NCBI GenBank assembly: GCA_022710975.1
Contig: JAKLGA010000017.1
Coordinates: 1-64,000 of the forward strand
Direction of reading: 5' to 3'
Length of the DNA: 64,000 bases
Source: Myxococcota bacterium
GTDB taxonomy: Bacteria; Myxococcota; B64-G9
Shown in pieces: positions 33,673 through 45,500 of this stretch. Below the pieces are notes generated by a model. It was given only the letters and a program-made list of their open reading frames with translations. It did not search any database and was not told the DNA's origin. Position 1 is the stretch's first letter. The number at the start of each line of letters is the position of its first letter. The position numbers were made by a program, and so were the translations under genes.

Positions 33673-35724
33673 ATGGCCAAGAAACTCTCCTTCAAGGTCT
33701 ACCGGGGCGGTCAGCTCCTGACGACCGAGTCGTTCGACCGGGAGATCATCAAGATCGGCCGGCTGTCCTCGGCGCACCTGCGGCTCGAGGACGAGAAGGT
33801 CTCCCGCATCCACGCCGTGGTGGAGGTCTCCGCCAGCGGGGAGATCCACATCATCGACATGGGCTCCTCCGAGGGCACCTTCGTCAACGGCGAGAAGGTG
33901 AACAAGGCGCCGCTCAAGGCCGGGGACGAGATCCGGGTGGGCGAGACGCGCCTGGTGTTCGCCGAGGGCGAGGCCGCCGCGGCCGAGACCGCCGCCGCCG
34001 CGCCCGAGGCGGCCGCCGCGACCCAGGAGGTCGCCCCCGAGGCCCCGGACCTGGGCGGGAGCGAGGCGGAGGCGGCGGCGGAGACCGCCCGGCAGGAGGC
34101 GCCTCCGGTCCAGCCCTCGCCGGTCTCCCAGCTGGCGGCCTTCGACAGCCGCGTCAGCCGCGGGCGTCCGCAGGTCGAGCCGGCCCCGGTGGAGGAGGCC
34201 CCGGTGATCACCCAGCGGAACGTGGCCCCGCCCGAGGAGGCCGCCGCCCAGGCCCCGGAGCAGCCGCAGGTCATGCTGCACTCCACGCGCCTGGCGTTGC
34301 CGCCCCCCAAGGAGCTCGGGGAGCTCAGCGACGACGAGCACGTGTCCCCCGACAACTGGGCGCTCGAGGTGCGCAAGCTGTGGGGCGAGACCGTCCTGGA
34401 CGTGAAGTACTTCCGGGCCGCGGACAAGGAGGTGCGGGTCGGCGACGCCAAGGGCGTCAGCATCTTCCTGCCCCCGGAGCTGCTGCCCGACGCCAGCTAC
34501 CAGGTCGCCAGGCTGGGCGGCGCGGAGGCCGTGCTGAGCTTCCCCGCCACCGCCCAGGGCGATCTGCGCACCTCCGACGGGCAGGTGATCGGGCTGGGCG
34601 AGCTGGCCAAGAGCAACCGGGTCGGCCAGGATCCCCAGTACGGCGGCTGCAAGAGCTTCACCCTGCCACCGGGCGGGGTGGCCACCTTCCTGTACGGCAA
34701 CGTCGGGCTGCGCTTCCGCTACGTCTCCAAACCGGCCAGCTTCCTGTCGACCATGTCCGACCGGCTGGACTACACGTTCCTGAACTCGATCCTGCTGATG
34801 CTGTTCATCTTCGCCGCCATGGTGGCCACGTTCCACCTGCGCCCCAAGTCGGTGGAGACGACCGAGGAGGAGCTGTACAAGGTCCCGGACCGCTTCGTGC
34901 AGTTCATCCTGACCCGCCCGAAGCCGGAGAAGAAGGATCTCAGCTTCCTCGAGCAGCTCAAGTCCGACATCGACGCCAAGAAGATGGCCAACCAGGCCGA
35001 GCGGTACAAGGGCTCCGAGGGCAAGATGGGCAAGGTCGGCAAGCCCGACACGGGCCGCCGCTCCGCCATCCGCGCCATCAAGCCGGACGACAAGGAGCTG
35101 GTCGGCAACCGCGGCCTGCTGGCGGTGCTCGGCGCGGGCGGCCCCGAGGGCCTGTCCACGGTCATGGGCGGCACCGGCCTGGGCGGCGAGCTGGAAGGCG
35201 CCATCGGCAACATGTTCGGCGCCCAGGTGGGCGAGAGCGGAGGCTTCGGCGGGCTGGGCCTGCGCGGCACCGGCACGGGCGGCGGCGGCATGGGCAACAC
35301 CATCGGCGTAGGACGCCTGGGCACCCGTGGCCGTGGGGGCGGCAACTACGGGTACGGCACCGGCGTGTCCCGGGTCAAGAGCCGCGGCGAGCGCGACGTG
35401 AACATCTCCGTGGGCAAGCCGATCATCATGGGCTCGCTGAGCATGGAGATCATCCGCAGGGTGATCCAGTCCCACCGGGACCAGATCAAGTACTGCTACT
35501 CGCAGGAGCTGACCCGCAACCCGAACCTGAACGGCAAGGTCTCGATCAAGTTCACCATCAGCGAGAAGGGTTACGTGACCCAGGCCACCGTGGCCGGCAC
35601 CACGATGAACAACGCCTCGGTGGAGCGCTGCCTCTGCCAGAAGATCCTCACCTGGAAGTTCCCCGAGCCCAAGGGCGGCGGCATCGTGATCGTCAACTAC
35701 CCCTTCATCTTCAAGCCGGAATGA
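33673..35724 (+). CDS. gltG: GltG (PglI)-like FHA/TonB-like transducer
   Basis: 683 residues from an ATG preceded by GGAGGTGACGCC. Residues 5-97 are an FHA domain (IIKIGRLSSAHLRLEDEKVSRIHAVVEV...GSSEGTFVNGEKV) with the phosphothreonine-binding residues R30, S44, H47 and N72 in place. An Ala/Glu/Pro-rich linker and a beta region follow, then one membrane helix at 368-388, a charged periplasmic stretch, a glycine-rich segment, and a C-terminal TonB-like AgmX/PglI domain (HRDQIKYCYSQELTRNPNLNGKVSIKFTISEKG...). Topology: FHA in cytoplasm, TonB-like end in periplasm. Matches PglI/GltG. Confidence 0.92.
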   Translation: MAKKLSFKVYRGGQLLTTESFDREIIKIGRLSSAHLRLEDEKVSRIHAVVEVSASGEIHIIDMGSSEGTFVNGEKVNKAPLKAGDEIRVGETRLVFAEGEAAAAETAAAAPEAAAATQEVAPEAPDLGGSEAEAAAETARQEAPPVQPSPVSQLAAFDSRVSRGRPQVEPAPVEEAPVITQRNVAPPEEAAAQAPEQPQVMLHSTRLALPPPKELGELSDDEHVSPDNWALEVRKLWGETVLDVKYFRAADKEVRVGDAKGVSIFLPPELLPDASYQVARLGGAEAVLSFPATAQGDLRTSDGQVIGLGELAKSNRVGQDPQYGGCKSFTLPPGGVATFLYGNVGLRFRYVSKPASFLSTMSDRLDYTFLNSILLMLFIFAAMVATFHLRPKSVETTEEELYKVPDRFVQFILTRPKPEKKDLSFLEQLKSDIDAKKMANQAERYKGSEGKMGKVGKPDTGRRSAIRAIKPDDKELVGNRGLLAVLGAGGPEGLSTVMGGTGLGGELEGAIGNMFGAQVGESGGFGGLGLRGTGTGGGGMGNTIGVGRLGTRGRGGGNYGYGTGVSRVKSRGERDVNISVGKPIIMGSLSMEIIRRVIQSHRDQIKYCYSQELTRNPNLNGKVSIKFTISEKGYVTQATVAGTTMNNASVERCLCQKILTWKFPEPKGGGIVIVNYPFIFKPE

Positions 35725-35761
35725 GTGGCGGCGCCGGGCGCCGGGCCGCGGGAGAATGCCG

Positions 35762-36418
35762 ATGCGACGAGCGTGGGTGGTTTCGGGTGGCGCGCTGGTG
35801 TGGTTGTGCCTGATGGCGCCCGCGGCCGCCCTGGCCGAGGAAGCGGCCGGCGGCGCGCAGGACAGCGAGGAGCAGGGCCAGATCACCGGGGCCCCCAAGG
35901 CGCAGGTGTTCGAGGAGGTCGAGCGGGGGTTCTTCCTGCGCACGACCCTCGGCGCGGCCATGGCGGTGACGGACATGTTCGGCGACTCGGCTGGCGTCAA
36001 GCGGGAGTCCACGCTGTGGCCCGGGCCGGTGGTGGGGCTCGAGATCGGCTACGATTTCGGCCAGTACGCCTCCCTGCACCTGGCCGCCCAGGGCCAGCAG
36101 ATCATCGGCGTGCAGGAGCGGAACGACCGCGAGTCGGGCGCGGACGCCACCCTGCTGGCGCTCATGCTGGGCGGGCGGGTCAACCTGGTCACCTCCCAGC
36201 GCGTGGCCTGGTACCTCAAGGTGGGCGCTGGCTGGATGTTCACCTGGCCCGAATTGGCAGGCCTGGACTCGGGTTTCCTGGTGCACGGCGGCACGGGCGT
36301 GGAGTACGCCACCAAGCTGCGCCACTTCACCGTCGGCCTGGAGGCCACCGCCCAGTACGATATCGCCAACGGCGGCCTCCTGGTCGGCCTGAGCCCCACC
36401 CTCAAGTACGTCTTCTGA
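35762..36418 (+). CDS. gltH: GltH (AgnA/CglE)-like outer-membrane beta-barrel
   Basis: 218 residues. The second of two close ATGs is preferred because GGGAG is then correctly spaced. Signal peptide ending AAALA-EEA. The mature protein has alternating beta-strands (FFLRTTLGAAMAVTDMFG; PVVGLEIGYDFGQYASLHLAAQGQQ; AWYLKVGAGWMFTWPE) and ends in KYVF, the aromatic last residue recognised by the BAM complex. Position after gltG and before gltI matches gltH of M. xanthus. It is the last gene of the tight operon; a 176-bp gap with a promoter follows. Confidence 0.82.
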   Translation: MRRAWVVSGGALVWLCLMAPAAALAEEAAGGAQDSEEQGQITGAPKAQVFEEVERGFFLRTTLGAAMAVTDMFGDSAGVKRESTLWPGPVVGLEIGYDFGQYASLHLAAQGQQIIGVQERNDRESGADATLLALMLGGRVNLVTSQRVAWYLKVGAGWMFTWPELAGLDSGFLVHGGTGVEYATKLRHFTVGLEATAQYDIANGGLLVGLSPTLKYVF

Positions 36419-36477
36419 CGCCCCCCGAGGACCTCGTCCGACCCCCCTGGCGCCCCGCGCATCGCCCCTGATTTCTT

Positions 36478-36506
36478 TTGATTTTGTCGCCTCCCTGAAG
36501 TATAAG
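36478..36506 (+). promoter_or_regulatory. Strong sigma70-type promoter of gltI
   Basis: TTGATT-N17-TATAAG, the best -10 in the window, in a locally AT-rich stretch. Start near 36513, giving an ~80-base leader. It would let the giant gltI be expressed independently of gltA-H. Confidence 0.75.
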
Positions 36507-36594
36507 GCAGGCGAGCGAACCAGGTGCTTCTGCAACCCTCGGGACGGGTGTGCGTTCCCGCCCGACCGCGACCAAGCCGGGAGTCGACAGCGCC

Positions 36595-39500
36595 ATGGAC
36601 GAGCAGATCCGAAACTACCAGAGGATCCTCAAGGCCAACCCCACCGACCTGCCCGCGTTCACCGCCCTGGAGGAGCTGTTCAAGGGCAAGGATCTGTGGC
36701 GCGAGCTGGTGGAGCTGTACGAGGAGCGGATGCGGCACGTGCAGGCGCCCGAGGTGCTGCGCGTCCTGCTCGAGAAGTGCGCCGGCGTGCTGCTGCACAA
36801 GCTCAACGACGCCGCGCGGGCCGAGGGCTGCTTCGAACAGCTGCTGCGCCTGCAGCCCGACCACCGGGCGGCCCTCGAGGGGCTGGAGAGCATCTACTCC
36901 CTGCGCAAGGACCACGAGCGGCTGGCCCAGGTCCTCGAGGCGCAGGCCGGCCTGGCGGAGGACACCACCGAGCGCGCGGCCCTGTTCGAGCGGCTGGGCA
37001 AGCTCTACTCCGAGACCCTCCACCGGCGCAGCCGGGCCCTGGTGGCCTGGCGCCACGCGCTGACGGCGGACCCCAAGCGGCTGCACGTCCTCGCCGCGTT
37101 GCAGGAGACCTACCTCGAGCTGGGCGCCTTCGACCGGGTGCGGGAGTTCCTGGATCGCGAGGCGGCCGTCGACGAGGGGGACGCGCAGGCCGTGGCGGCC
37201 AAGTACCTGCGGCTCGGGCAGCAGCTCCTCGAGGAGCCGCTGCACGAGGCCGCCTGCCGGCAGGCGCTGGAGAAGGCCAAGGGCATGCTGGTGGAGCCGG
37301 CCCCCGCGACGGCCGCGCTGGCCGCGCTGGACGCGGCCGTGGCCGATCGCGAGGCCCACATCAAGCGGCTGCGGGTCGAGGCCGTGGAGGCCCCGGACAA
37401 GAACCGCGCTGTCAGCCTCTACCGCCGCATCGCCGAGATCTACTACCTGATGGGCAACCACGACGCCCAGGTGGAGGAGAACCTCGAGAAGTGCTCCCTG
37501 CTGCAGCCCGGCAACACGCGCGTGGTGGCCTTCCTCGAGCGCTACTACCTGGAGTCGCGCAAGGCCAAGCAGCTCATCGAGAAGCTCAAGGCCATGGCCG
37601 CCAAGGTCAAGGACCGCAAGCAGGCCATCCCCATCCTCGAGCGCACGGCCATGCTGACGGCCGTCCACCTGCAGGACCGCAAGGCCGCCCTGGAGCTGTA
37701 CCGCAAGGTGGTGGAGCTGGAGCCAGGGCACGTGTCGGCCACCGCCTCGCTGGTCGAGGCGTACCAGGAGGAGGGCCGCTGGGCCGAGGTGGTGGAGCTG
37801 CTCAAGGGCCAGGCCGAGCGCCAGACCGATCCACACGCGCGGGCCGAGATCCTGTTCCAGATCGCGCGCATCACCTCCGACCAGCTCAAGGACCCCGAGG
37901 CGGCGCGCTTCCAGTACGAGGAGATCCTGCGGCTCGAGCGCGACAACCTGCGGGCCGCGGCGGCGCTGGAGCGCATCTACGAGAGGGCCAAGGACTGGAA
38001 GGGGCTGACGCGGGTGCTGGCCATCCAGGCCCGCCAGGCCGCCGAGCCCGAGGAGAAGGTGCGCCTGCTCGATCGGCTGGCCGAGCTGCACCGCGACAAG
38101 CTCAAGGACCCCGTCGAGGCGTTCCTGGTGGTGCTGCAGGGCCTGGCGCTGAAGCCCGAGCGCAAGAAGGCCATCAAGGAGGCCCAGGAGCTGGGCGAGC
38201 AGACCGGCCGCTTCCAGGAGCTGGCCGGGGCGCTGCGGCTGGTGGTGGACTCGGGCGCGCTGGAGGACAAGCGGGCCGTCGAGCTGCTGGGGGTGGTCGC
38301 CGAGCTGCACGACAAGAAGCTGCAGAACGCCGCGGAGGCCATCCGGGCCTACCAGGCCATCCTGGAGCGCGATCCCAAGAACATGGCCGCCCTGGACGCG
38401 CTCGAGCGGCTGCAGGTGGCGGCCGGCGGCAGCGTGGAGCTGGTGGCCATCTACCGCCGCCAGCTCGATCTGGTGCGCTCCGGGCAGAAGAAGAAGGAGC
38501 TGCTGTACAAGCTGGCCGCCATCTTCTGCGAGCGCATGGCCGACTTCGGCCAGGCCATCCAGGCCTACCGGCAGGTGCTCGAGCTGGACGGCAAGGACAC
38601 CCAGGCCTGGCGGGCCCTGGCCGACCTGTTCGAGCGCGAGGGGCGCTGGGAGGAGGCCGCCCAGGCCATCGAGCAGACGCTGGCCGGGGCGGTGCCCCCG
38701 GCCGAGCGCCCGAGGCTGCTGCACCGCCTGGCGGCCATCTTCGAGCAGCGGCTGAACGACACCGAGCGCGCCCTGGCCCTGTGCCAGGAGATCCTGTCGA
38801 CCGAGCAGGTCGAGGCCGAGCTGGCCGCGGCCACGGTGACCATCCTCGAGCGCCTGCAGAGCCGCGGCGTGAACCCGATGCGCATCGCCGAGGTGCTGCA
38901 GCCGTACTACGCCCTGGCGGGTGACTACCGGCGCCACATCGACATGCTGGAGCTGCGCGTCGAGGGCAGCACCACGGCCGCCGAGCGCGTGGGCCTGCTG
39001 CAGCGCATCGCCCAGGTGTACGAGGTGGAGATGGGCCAGAAGGAGCTGGCCTTCACCGCCCTGGGTCGCGCCTTCGCCCTGGCGCCCGAGCGCCAGGAGG
39101 TGGCCGAGGAGCTCAAGCGGCTGGCCCAGGAGACGGGCCGGCTCGAGGACCTGGCCACGGCCCAGGAGTCCGCCCTGCAGGCCACGTCCGAGCGCGGGCT
39201 GCAGATCCAGCTGGCCTGCCAGCTCGGCGCGCTGTACCGGGATCAGCTCAAGCGGCCTCGCGCCGCCATCGACGCCTTCCGGCGCGCCTCGGCCCTGGCC
39301 CCCGAGGACCCCGCCCTGGAGCGCCACCTGTCGGATCTCTTCCGCGAGAACCAGATGTTCGAGGAGCTGGCCCAGTCCCTGCAGCGCCGCGTGGACCAGG
39401 CCACCGAACCCGCCGAGCGCAAGCTGCTCATGCTGGAGCTGGGCGATCTGCACCAGACCCAGCTACACGACCGGCCCCAGGCCATCGCCACCTTCCAGGT

Positions 39501-42500
39501 GCTGCAGCGCCTGCTGGGCGACGATCTCGACGTGCTCAAGCGCCTCGACGTGCTGCTGGAGAAGGAGTCCCGCTGGCCGGATCTGGCCGACGTGCTGGAG
39601 CGCATGCTGCCGCTGGTCGGGGCCGACGAGGCCTCCGAGCTGCGCCTGCGCCTGGGCCGGGTGCGCGCGGAGCGCATGGAGGAGCACCAGCACGCCGTGG
39701 AGCACTACCGGCAGGTGCTCGGGGAGCGCCCGGAGGACGAGCGCGCCATCCAGGGCCTGGAGTCGCTGCTGGAGCGGCCCGACAGCGCGGCGGCGGCGGC
39801 GGACATCCTGCTGCCCATCTACGAGAAGAGGGAAAACTGGGAGGGCCAGGTGCGGGCCCTCGAGGTGCAGGCCGAGGCCGCGGCCGAGCCGGCGGTCAAG
39901 TTGGAGCTGGTGCGCAAGGCGGCGCGGATCTGCGATCGCCAGCTCAACCAGCTCGAGCGCTCCTTCGACCTCCTGCGGCGCGCCTACCGCATCGACCCCA
40001 GCCAGTCCGAGGTGCTGCAGGCCCTCGAACGGCAGGCCGAGAAGATCGGCAAGCACGAGGGGCTGGCGGCCAGCCTGGAGGAGGCCCTGACGGCCCAGGC
40101 CGGGCAGCCGCCCTCCGGCGACGGGGGCCAGGTCTTCCTGCTGCAGAAGCTGTCCGATCTGTACCGCGAGAAGCTGCGCCGGCCCGATCTGGCCACGGCC
40201 GCGCTGCGCCGGCTGCTCGAGGTCGATGCGCGCAACAGCGCCGCCCTGACCTCCCTGGAGACCCTGTACCGGGACGCCCACTCCTTCCAGGAGCTGGCCT
40301 GGGTGCTCGGGCGCCAGGCCGAGCTGGCCGCGGACGGGGGCAAGCAGCGCGATCTGCTGGTGCAGCTCGCCCAGCTCAGCGAGGAGCAGATCCACGATCT
40401 CGACGGCGCCGTCGCCGCCTACCAGCAGGTGCTGGCCCTGGACGAGAACGATCTCCACGCGGCCAAGCAGCTCGACCGCCTGTACCAGGCCACGGGCCGC
40501 TGGAGCGAGGCGGCCGAGCTGCTGCCGCGGCTGGCCAGCCTGACCAAGAACACCCTGGGGGTGATCGAGTACAACTCGCGCCTGGCCGCGATCCTGTCCG
40601 AGCGGCTCCAGGACGGCCGGAGGGCCATCGACATCTACCGCCAGGTGCTCGAGCTGAAGCCCGGCCACCCGGAGACGGTGACCTGCCTGGAGAAGATGCT
40701 GGCGGACGAGCGCTACCGGCTGGCCGCGGCCGAGACCCTGGAGGGCGTGTACCGGGCGGGCGGGGAGTGGCGCAAGCTGGCGGCCATCCTCGAGATGATG
40801 CTGGCCGCGACCCCGGAACCCAAGCAGCGCATCGGCCTGTACGCGCAGCTCAAGGAGATCTTCGAGACCCGCATGAGCGAGCGCGCCCTGGCCTTCAACG
40901 TGGCCGCGCGCGCCTTCCGCGAGCAGCCCCAGGACGACGGGGTGCACTCCGATCTGGTGCGCCTGGCGGGCGAGGGCGGCTTCTTCGAGGAGCTGGCCGG
41001 GCTGTACAGCGACGTGTCCGAGCGCCAGGTCGGCACGCCGCTGGCGGCGAAGGTCCGCAAGCACCTGGCCGGCATCTACGAGACGCGCCTGAACCGCCGG
41101 GCCGAGGCCGTGGCCCTCTGGCAGCAGCTGCTCGCGGAGGACGGCGCGGACGAGGAGGTGCTGGTCGCGCTGGAGCGGCTGTACCGCGAGCAGGGCGACT
41201 TCCCCGCCCTGGTGGACGTGTACCTGCGCCAGGTGGCGCTGGCCACGGAGGCCCCGCGCAAGAAAGACCTGCTCTTCCAGGCGGCGGCCACGCTGGCCGA
41301 GGGCGTCGAGGACCTGGGCCGCGCGGTGGACGTGTACCGCCAGATCCTGTCCCTGGATCCCGCCGATCGGCGCGCCTGGCGCCTGCTCGATCAGCTGCTG
41401 CTCCTGTCCGAGCGCTGGCTTGAGCTGGGCGAGGTCCTGGAGCACGAGGTGGCCCTGTCCCCGGTGCAGCCCGGACCGGGCGAGCCGGATCTGCGGCTGG
41501 ACCTGCTGCTGCGGCTGGCGCAGCTCAGGCTGGAGCGCCTCGACCAGGGCGAGGGTGCCCTGGCCTGCCTGCAGGAGGTGCTCTCGCGCCAGCCCACCGA
41601 GCCGCGCGCGGTCGAGCTGCTCGAGCGCATGCTGGCCCGCGGCGACACGCGCCTCGGGGCCGCGACCCTGCTGGAGCCGGTGTACCGGCGTCAGTCCGAC
41701 TTCCGCAAGCTGGTGGCCATCATGGAGGTGCTGCTGGCCGGTCACGCCGATCTCGCCGCCAGGCTGGCGCTGTTCCGCGAGCTGATGCGCATCTACGAGA
41801 CCGAGCTGAGCCAGAAGCCGCTGTCCTTCATGGTGGCCTGTCGCGCCTTCCGTGAGAACTGCCAGGACGAGGGCATCCGCCTCGACCTCGAGCGGTTGGC
41901 CCAGGAGACCGGCGCCTTCGAGGAGCTGGCGGGCGTGCTCGAGGAGGTGCTGCCTGCCGCCGCTGGCTCGCCGGTGCACTCCGTGCTGGAGCGTCGCCTG
42001 GCGCAGCTCAAGGAGGCCTACCTCCAGGACAAGGACGAGGCCGTCAGCCACTGGCGTCAGGTGCTGGCCAGCGATCCGGACGATCCGGAGGCGCTCAAGG
42101 CGCTCGAGCGGCTCTACCGCGAGCGCGGCGCCTACCAGGAGCTGGTCGGCATCCTGCGCCACCTGGCCGTCGTGGCGCCCACCCTGGAGCGCAAGAAGGA
42201 TCTGTACCACGAGGTGGCGACCCTCATGGAGGAGCGCCTGGGCCGCAACGACGGCGCCATCGAGGCCTACCGCGAGATCCTCGCCGAGGATCCCAAGGAC
42301 CTGGCGGTGCTGAAGCTGGTGGACCGCCTGCTCGAGCGCGAGGGGCGCTGGGAGGAGCTGCGCGAGGTGCTGCAGCAGCAGATCGATCGCGCCGCCACCA
42401 GCGAGCTGGTGCCCCTGCAGCTCCGGCTGGGGCAGCTCCACCGGCTCCACCTCGGTGAGCCGGACAAGGCGGTCGAGGTCTTCGGGCGCATCTTCAAGTC

Positions 42501-45500
42501 GGTCCCGAACCAGCCCCAGGCCGTCCAGGCGCTGGTGGAGATGTTCGACGCCAACGAGGCCCGCGCCAGCGTGGCCCCGGTGCTGGCCCAGGTGCTGGAG
42601 TCGCTGGGCGACTGGCAGCACCTGATCGCCGCCCTGGAGGTGATCCAGGCGCAGTCCCCCGAGCAGAGCGCGCGCAAGTCCGCGCTGGTGCGCATGTCGG
42701 GGGTGTACGAGCATCGGCTGGGCCAGAAGGAGATGGCCTTCAACGTGCTCGGCCGCGCCTTCCAGGAGGACCCGGCCGACGAGCGCCTGCGGCAGTCGCT
42801 CGAGCGGCTAGCCGCCGAGACGGGCGAGTTCGAGATGCTGGCCGCCATCTTCCAGCGGCGCCTGGAGGGCCTCGAGGACCGCGGGCTGCAGCTCGTGCTG
42901 CGGCGCCGGCTGGCGGGCGTCTTCGCCGAGCAGCTGAGCGACGTGGAGCGGGCCACCGAGTGCCTGCGGGCGGTGATCGAGCTGGATCCCAAGGACGCGG
43001 CCAGCCTGATGGCCCTGGAGCAGATCCACCGCCAGCGCGGCGAGCACGAGGCCCTGGCCGGCGTGCTGCGCCGGCGCGTCAAGATCGCCGACGCCGAGAC
43101 CGCCTCGGCGCTGCTGTACGAGCTGGCCGGCCTCCAGGAGGAGCGCCTGGGCGACCCGGGTGGCGCCATCCAGACCTACCGGGAGCTGCTGCAGGCGCAG
43201 CCCTCGGACCTCAACGCCTACCGCATGCTGGACCGCCTGTGCACCGCCCAGGGCCGCAACCGGGAGCTGGCCGAGGTGCTGGTGGCGGAGATCCGCCTGC
43301 TGGACGAGAAGGGTGAGCTGGCGGAGTCCCTCGATCTGCGCTACCGGCTGGCCCAGCTCTTCGAGCTGGAGTTCAACGACACCGAGCGGGCGGGCACGCT
43401 CTACCACGACATCCTCCAGGCCAACCCGGCCCACGCGCTCACGGTGTCCTACCTGGAGGGTCTGCTGACCGAGGGCCGCACGTTCGAGGGCGCCCAGGCC
43501 CTGCTGGAGACCGCCTACGAGAGCACCGGCGACTGGAAGAAGTACCTCGACATCCTGGAAGGACAGGTGCGCCAGTCCCGGGTCCAGGCCCGGCGCCTCG
43601 AGCTGTTGGAGAAGATCGCCCAGATCCAGGAGCACAAGCTGGGCATGCCGATCATGGCCTTCAACACCTACGTGCGCCTGTTCCACGAGGATCTCTCCAA
43701 CGCCCGGGTGCGCGCGGAGCTCGAGCGCCTGGCCGAGCAGGACGAGAACCTCGAGGCCCTGGCCGCGGTGTACGAGGAGGAGCTGGACAACATCGAGGAG
43801 CCCGCGGTCGGTGCGCTGATCGCCCTCAAGGTGGCCGACATCCAGCTCCGGCAGCTCGAGAGCGAGGACGAGGCGGTCAAGTTCTACCGCCGCGCGCTGC
43901 GCTTCGAGCCGCGCAACCTGCGCGCCCTGGCTGGCCTGGAGTCGCTGCTGATACGCCGCGAGCAGTGGGAAGACGCGGTGGACGTGCTGGCCAAGGAGGT
44001 CGAGCTGCTCAGCGAGCCGGCCGAGCTGGTGCGCGTGCTGAACCAGCTCGGCGCCATCCTGCTGGATCGGCTGGAGCAGACCGGCAAGGCGGTGGGCTAC
44101 TTCCGGCGCTCGCTGGATCTCCAGCCGGGCGACCTGAAGAGCATGGCTCAGCTCGCCCGCGCCTTCGAGGCGCTGGAGGACCACGAGTCGCTGTACGAGG
44201 TGCTGCGCGAGCTCCACGGCCTGGTCAAGGATCCGGCCGAGCGGCTCGTGCTGGTCAAGCGCATCAGCGAGCTGGCCTCCGGACCGCTCAACCGGCCGGA
44301 CGAGGCCGTGGGTCTGTGGCAGGCCATCGCCAAGGAGCAGCCCAAGAACCAGGAGGCCTTCGAGGCCCTGAACCAGCTGTTCGAGGCCGCCGGGCGCTGG
44401 CGGGAGCTGGCCGAGCTGCTCGAGGCCCGCATGCGCAGCACCACCGACCCGGAGAAGATCTCCGTCCTGTCCAGCCGGCTGGGCTGGGTCAAGGGTGAGA
44501 AGCTGGGCGAGCTCGAAGAGGCCATGAAGAGCTGGCAGGAGGTCCTGCGGCTCAACCCGAAGGACCTCACGGCGCTCCAGGCCCTGCGCGGCATCTACAA
44601 CGCCACCAGCGAGTGGGAGAAGCTGCTGCAGGTGCTGCGCAAGATGGTCCCGCTGCAGGAGGACATGGCGGGCGTCAAGACGCTGCGCTTCGAGCTGGCG
44701 GAGATCCTGGGCGAGAAGCTCTCGCGGCGCGACGAGGCCATCGAGGCGGCCAAGCGCGCGCTGGACATCGAGCCGCACACCGCCTCCGACCTGGAGCGGA
44801 TGTCGCGCATCTTCCAGGCCAACGAGGCCTGGCAGGACGCGGTCAACGTCCTGGAGATGGCGGCCAACCTGCGCGAGACGCCCGCCGAGAAGATCGAGAC
44901 CCTGCTGGACGTGGCCGTCCTGTGGAAGGAGCAGGTCAAGCGGCCGCTCGGCGCCGCCCCGGCCTACGAGAAGATCCTGGAGCTCGATCCCGCCCACGAC
45001 GAGGCCTACCGGGCCTGCCTGGACATCTACCGCGAGCACAAGGAGTGGCGGCGGTTGACGGCCCTGATGGAGGCGCGGCTGTCCCAGATCCGCGAGCGCA
45101 AGGATCGCGTGCTGATCATCAAGGACGTGGCCGAGATCTACGAGCGCAACCTGGGCCAGAAGGAGCTGGCGTTCGCCCGCTACTGCGCGGCCTTCCGCGA
45201 GGACTTCGGCGACGACTTCGTGCTGGGCAAGCTCGAGCAGCTGGCCGCCGACACCGAGGACTACGAGACGCTGCTGGAGGTGCTGGAGGACGCCACCTCC
45301 GAGGTCACCACCGGCGCGCGGGCCGTGGGCCTGCTGCAGAAGGTGGCCCACATCTACTGGCGGCGGATGAGCGACCCGGCCGAGGCCGAGTCGAGGCTGC
45401 TGCGCGCGGTGAGCCTCGATCGGCGGGACATCTCCTCGCTCGATCTCCTGGCCCAGATGTACGAGGAGGCCGGGCGCTGGGAGGACGTGGCCCACACCCT

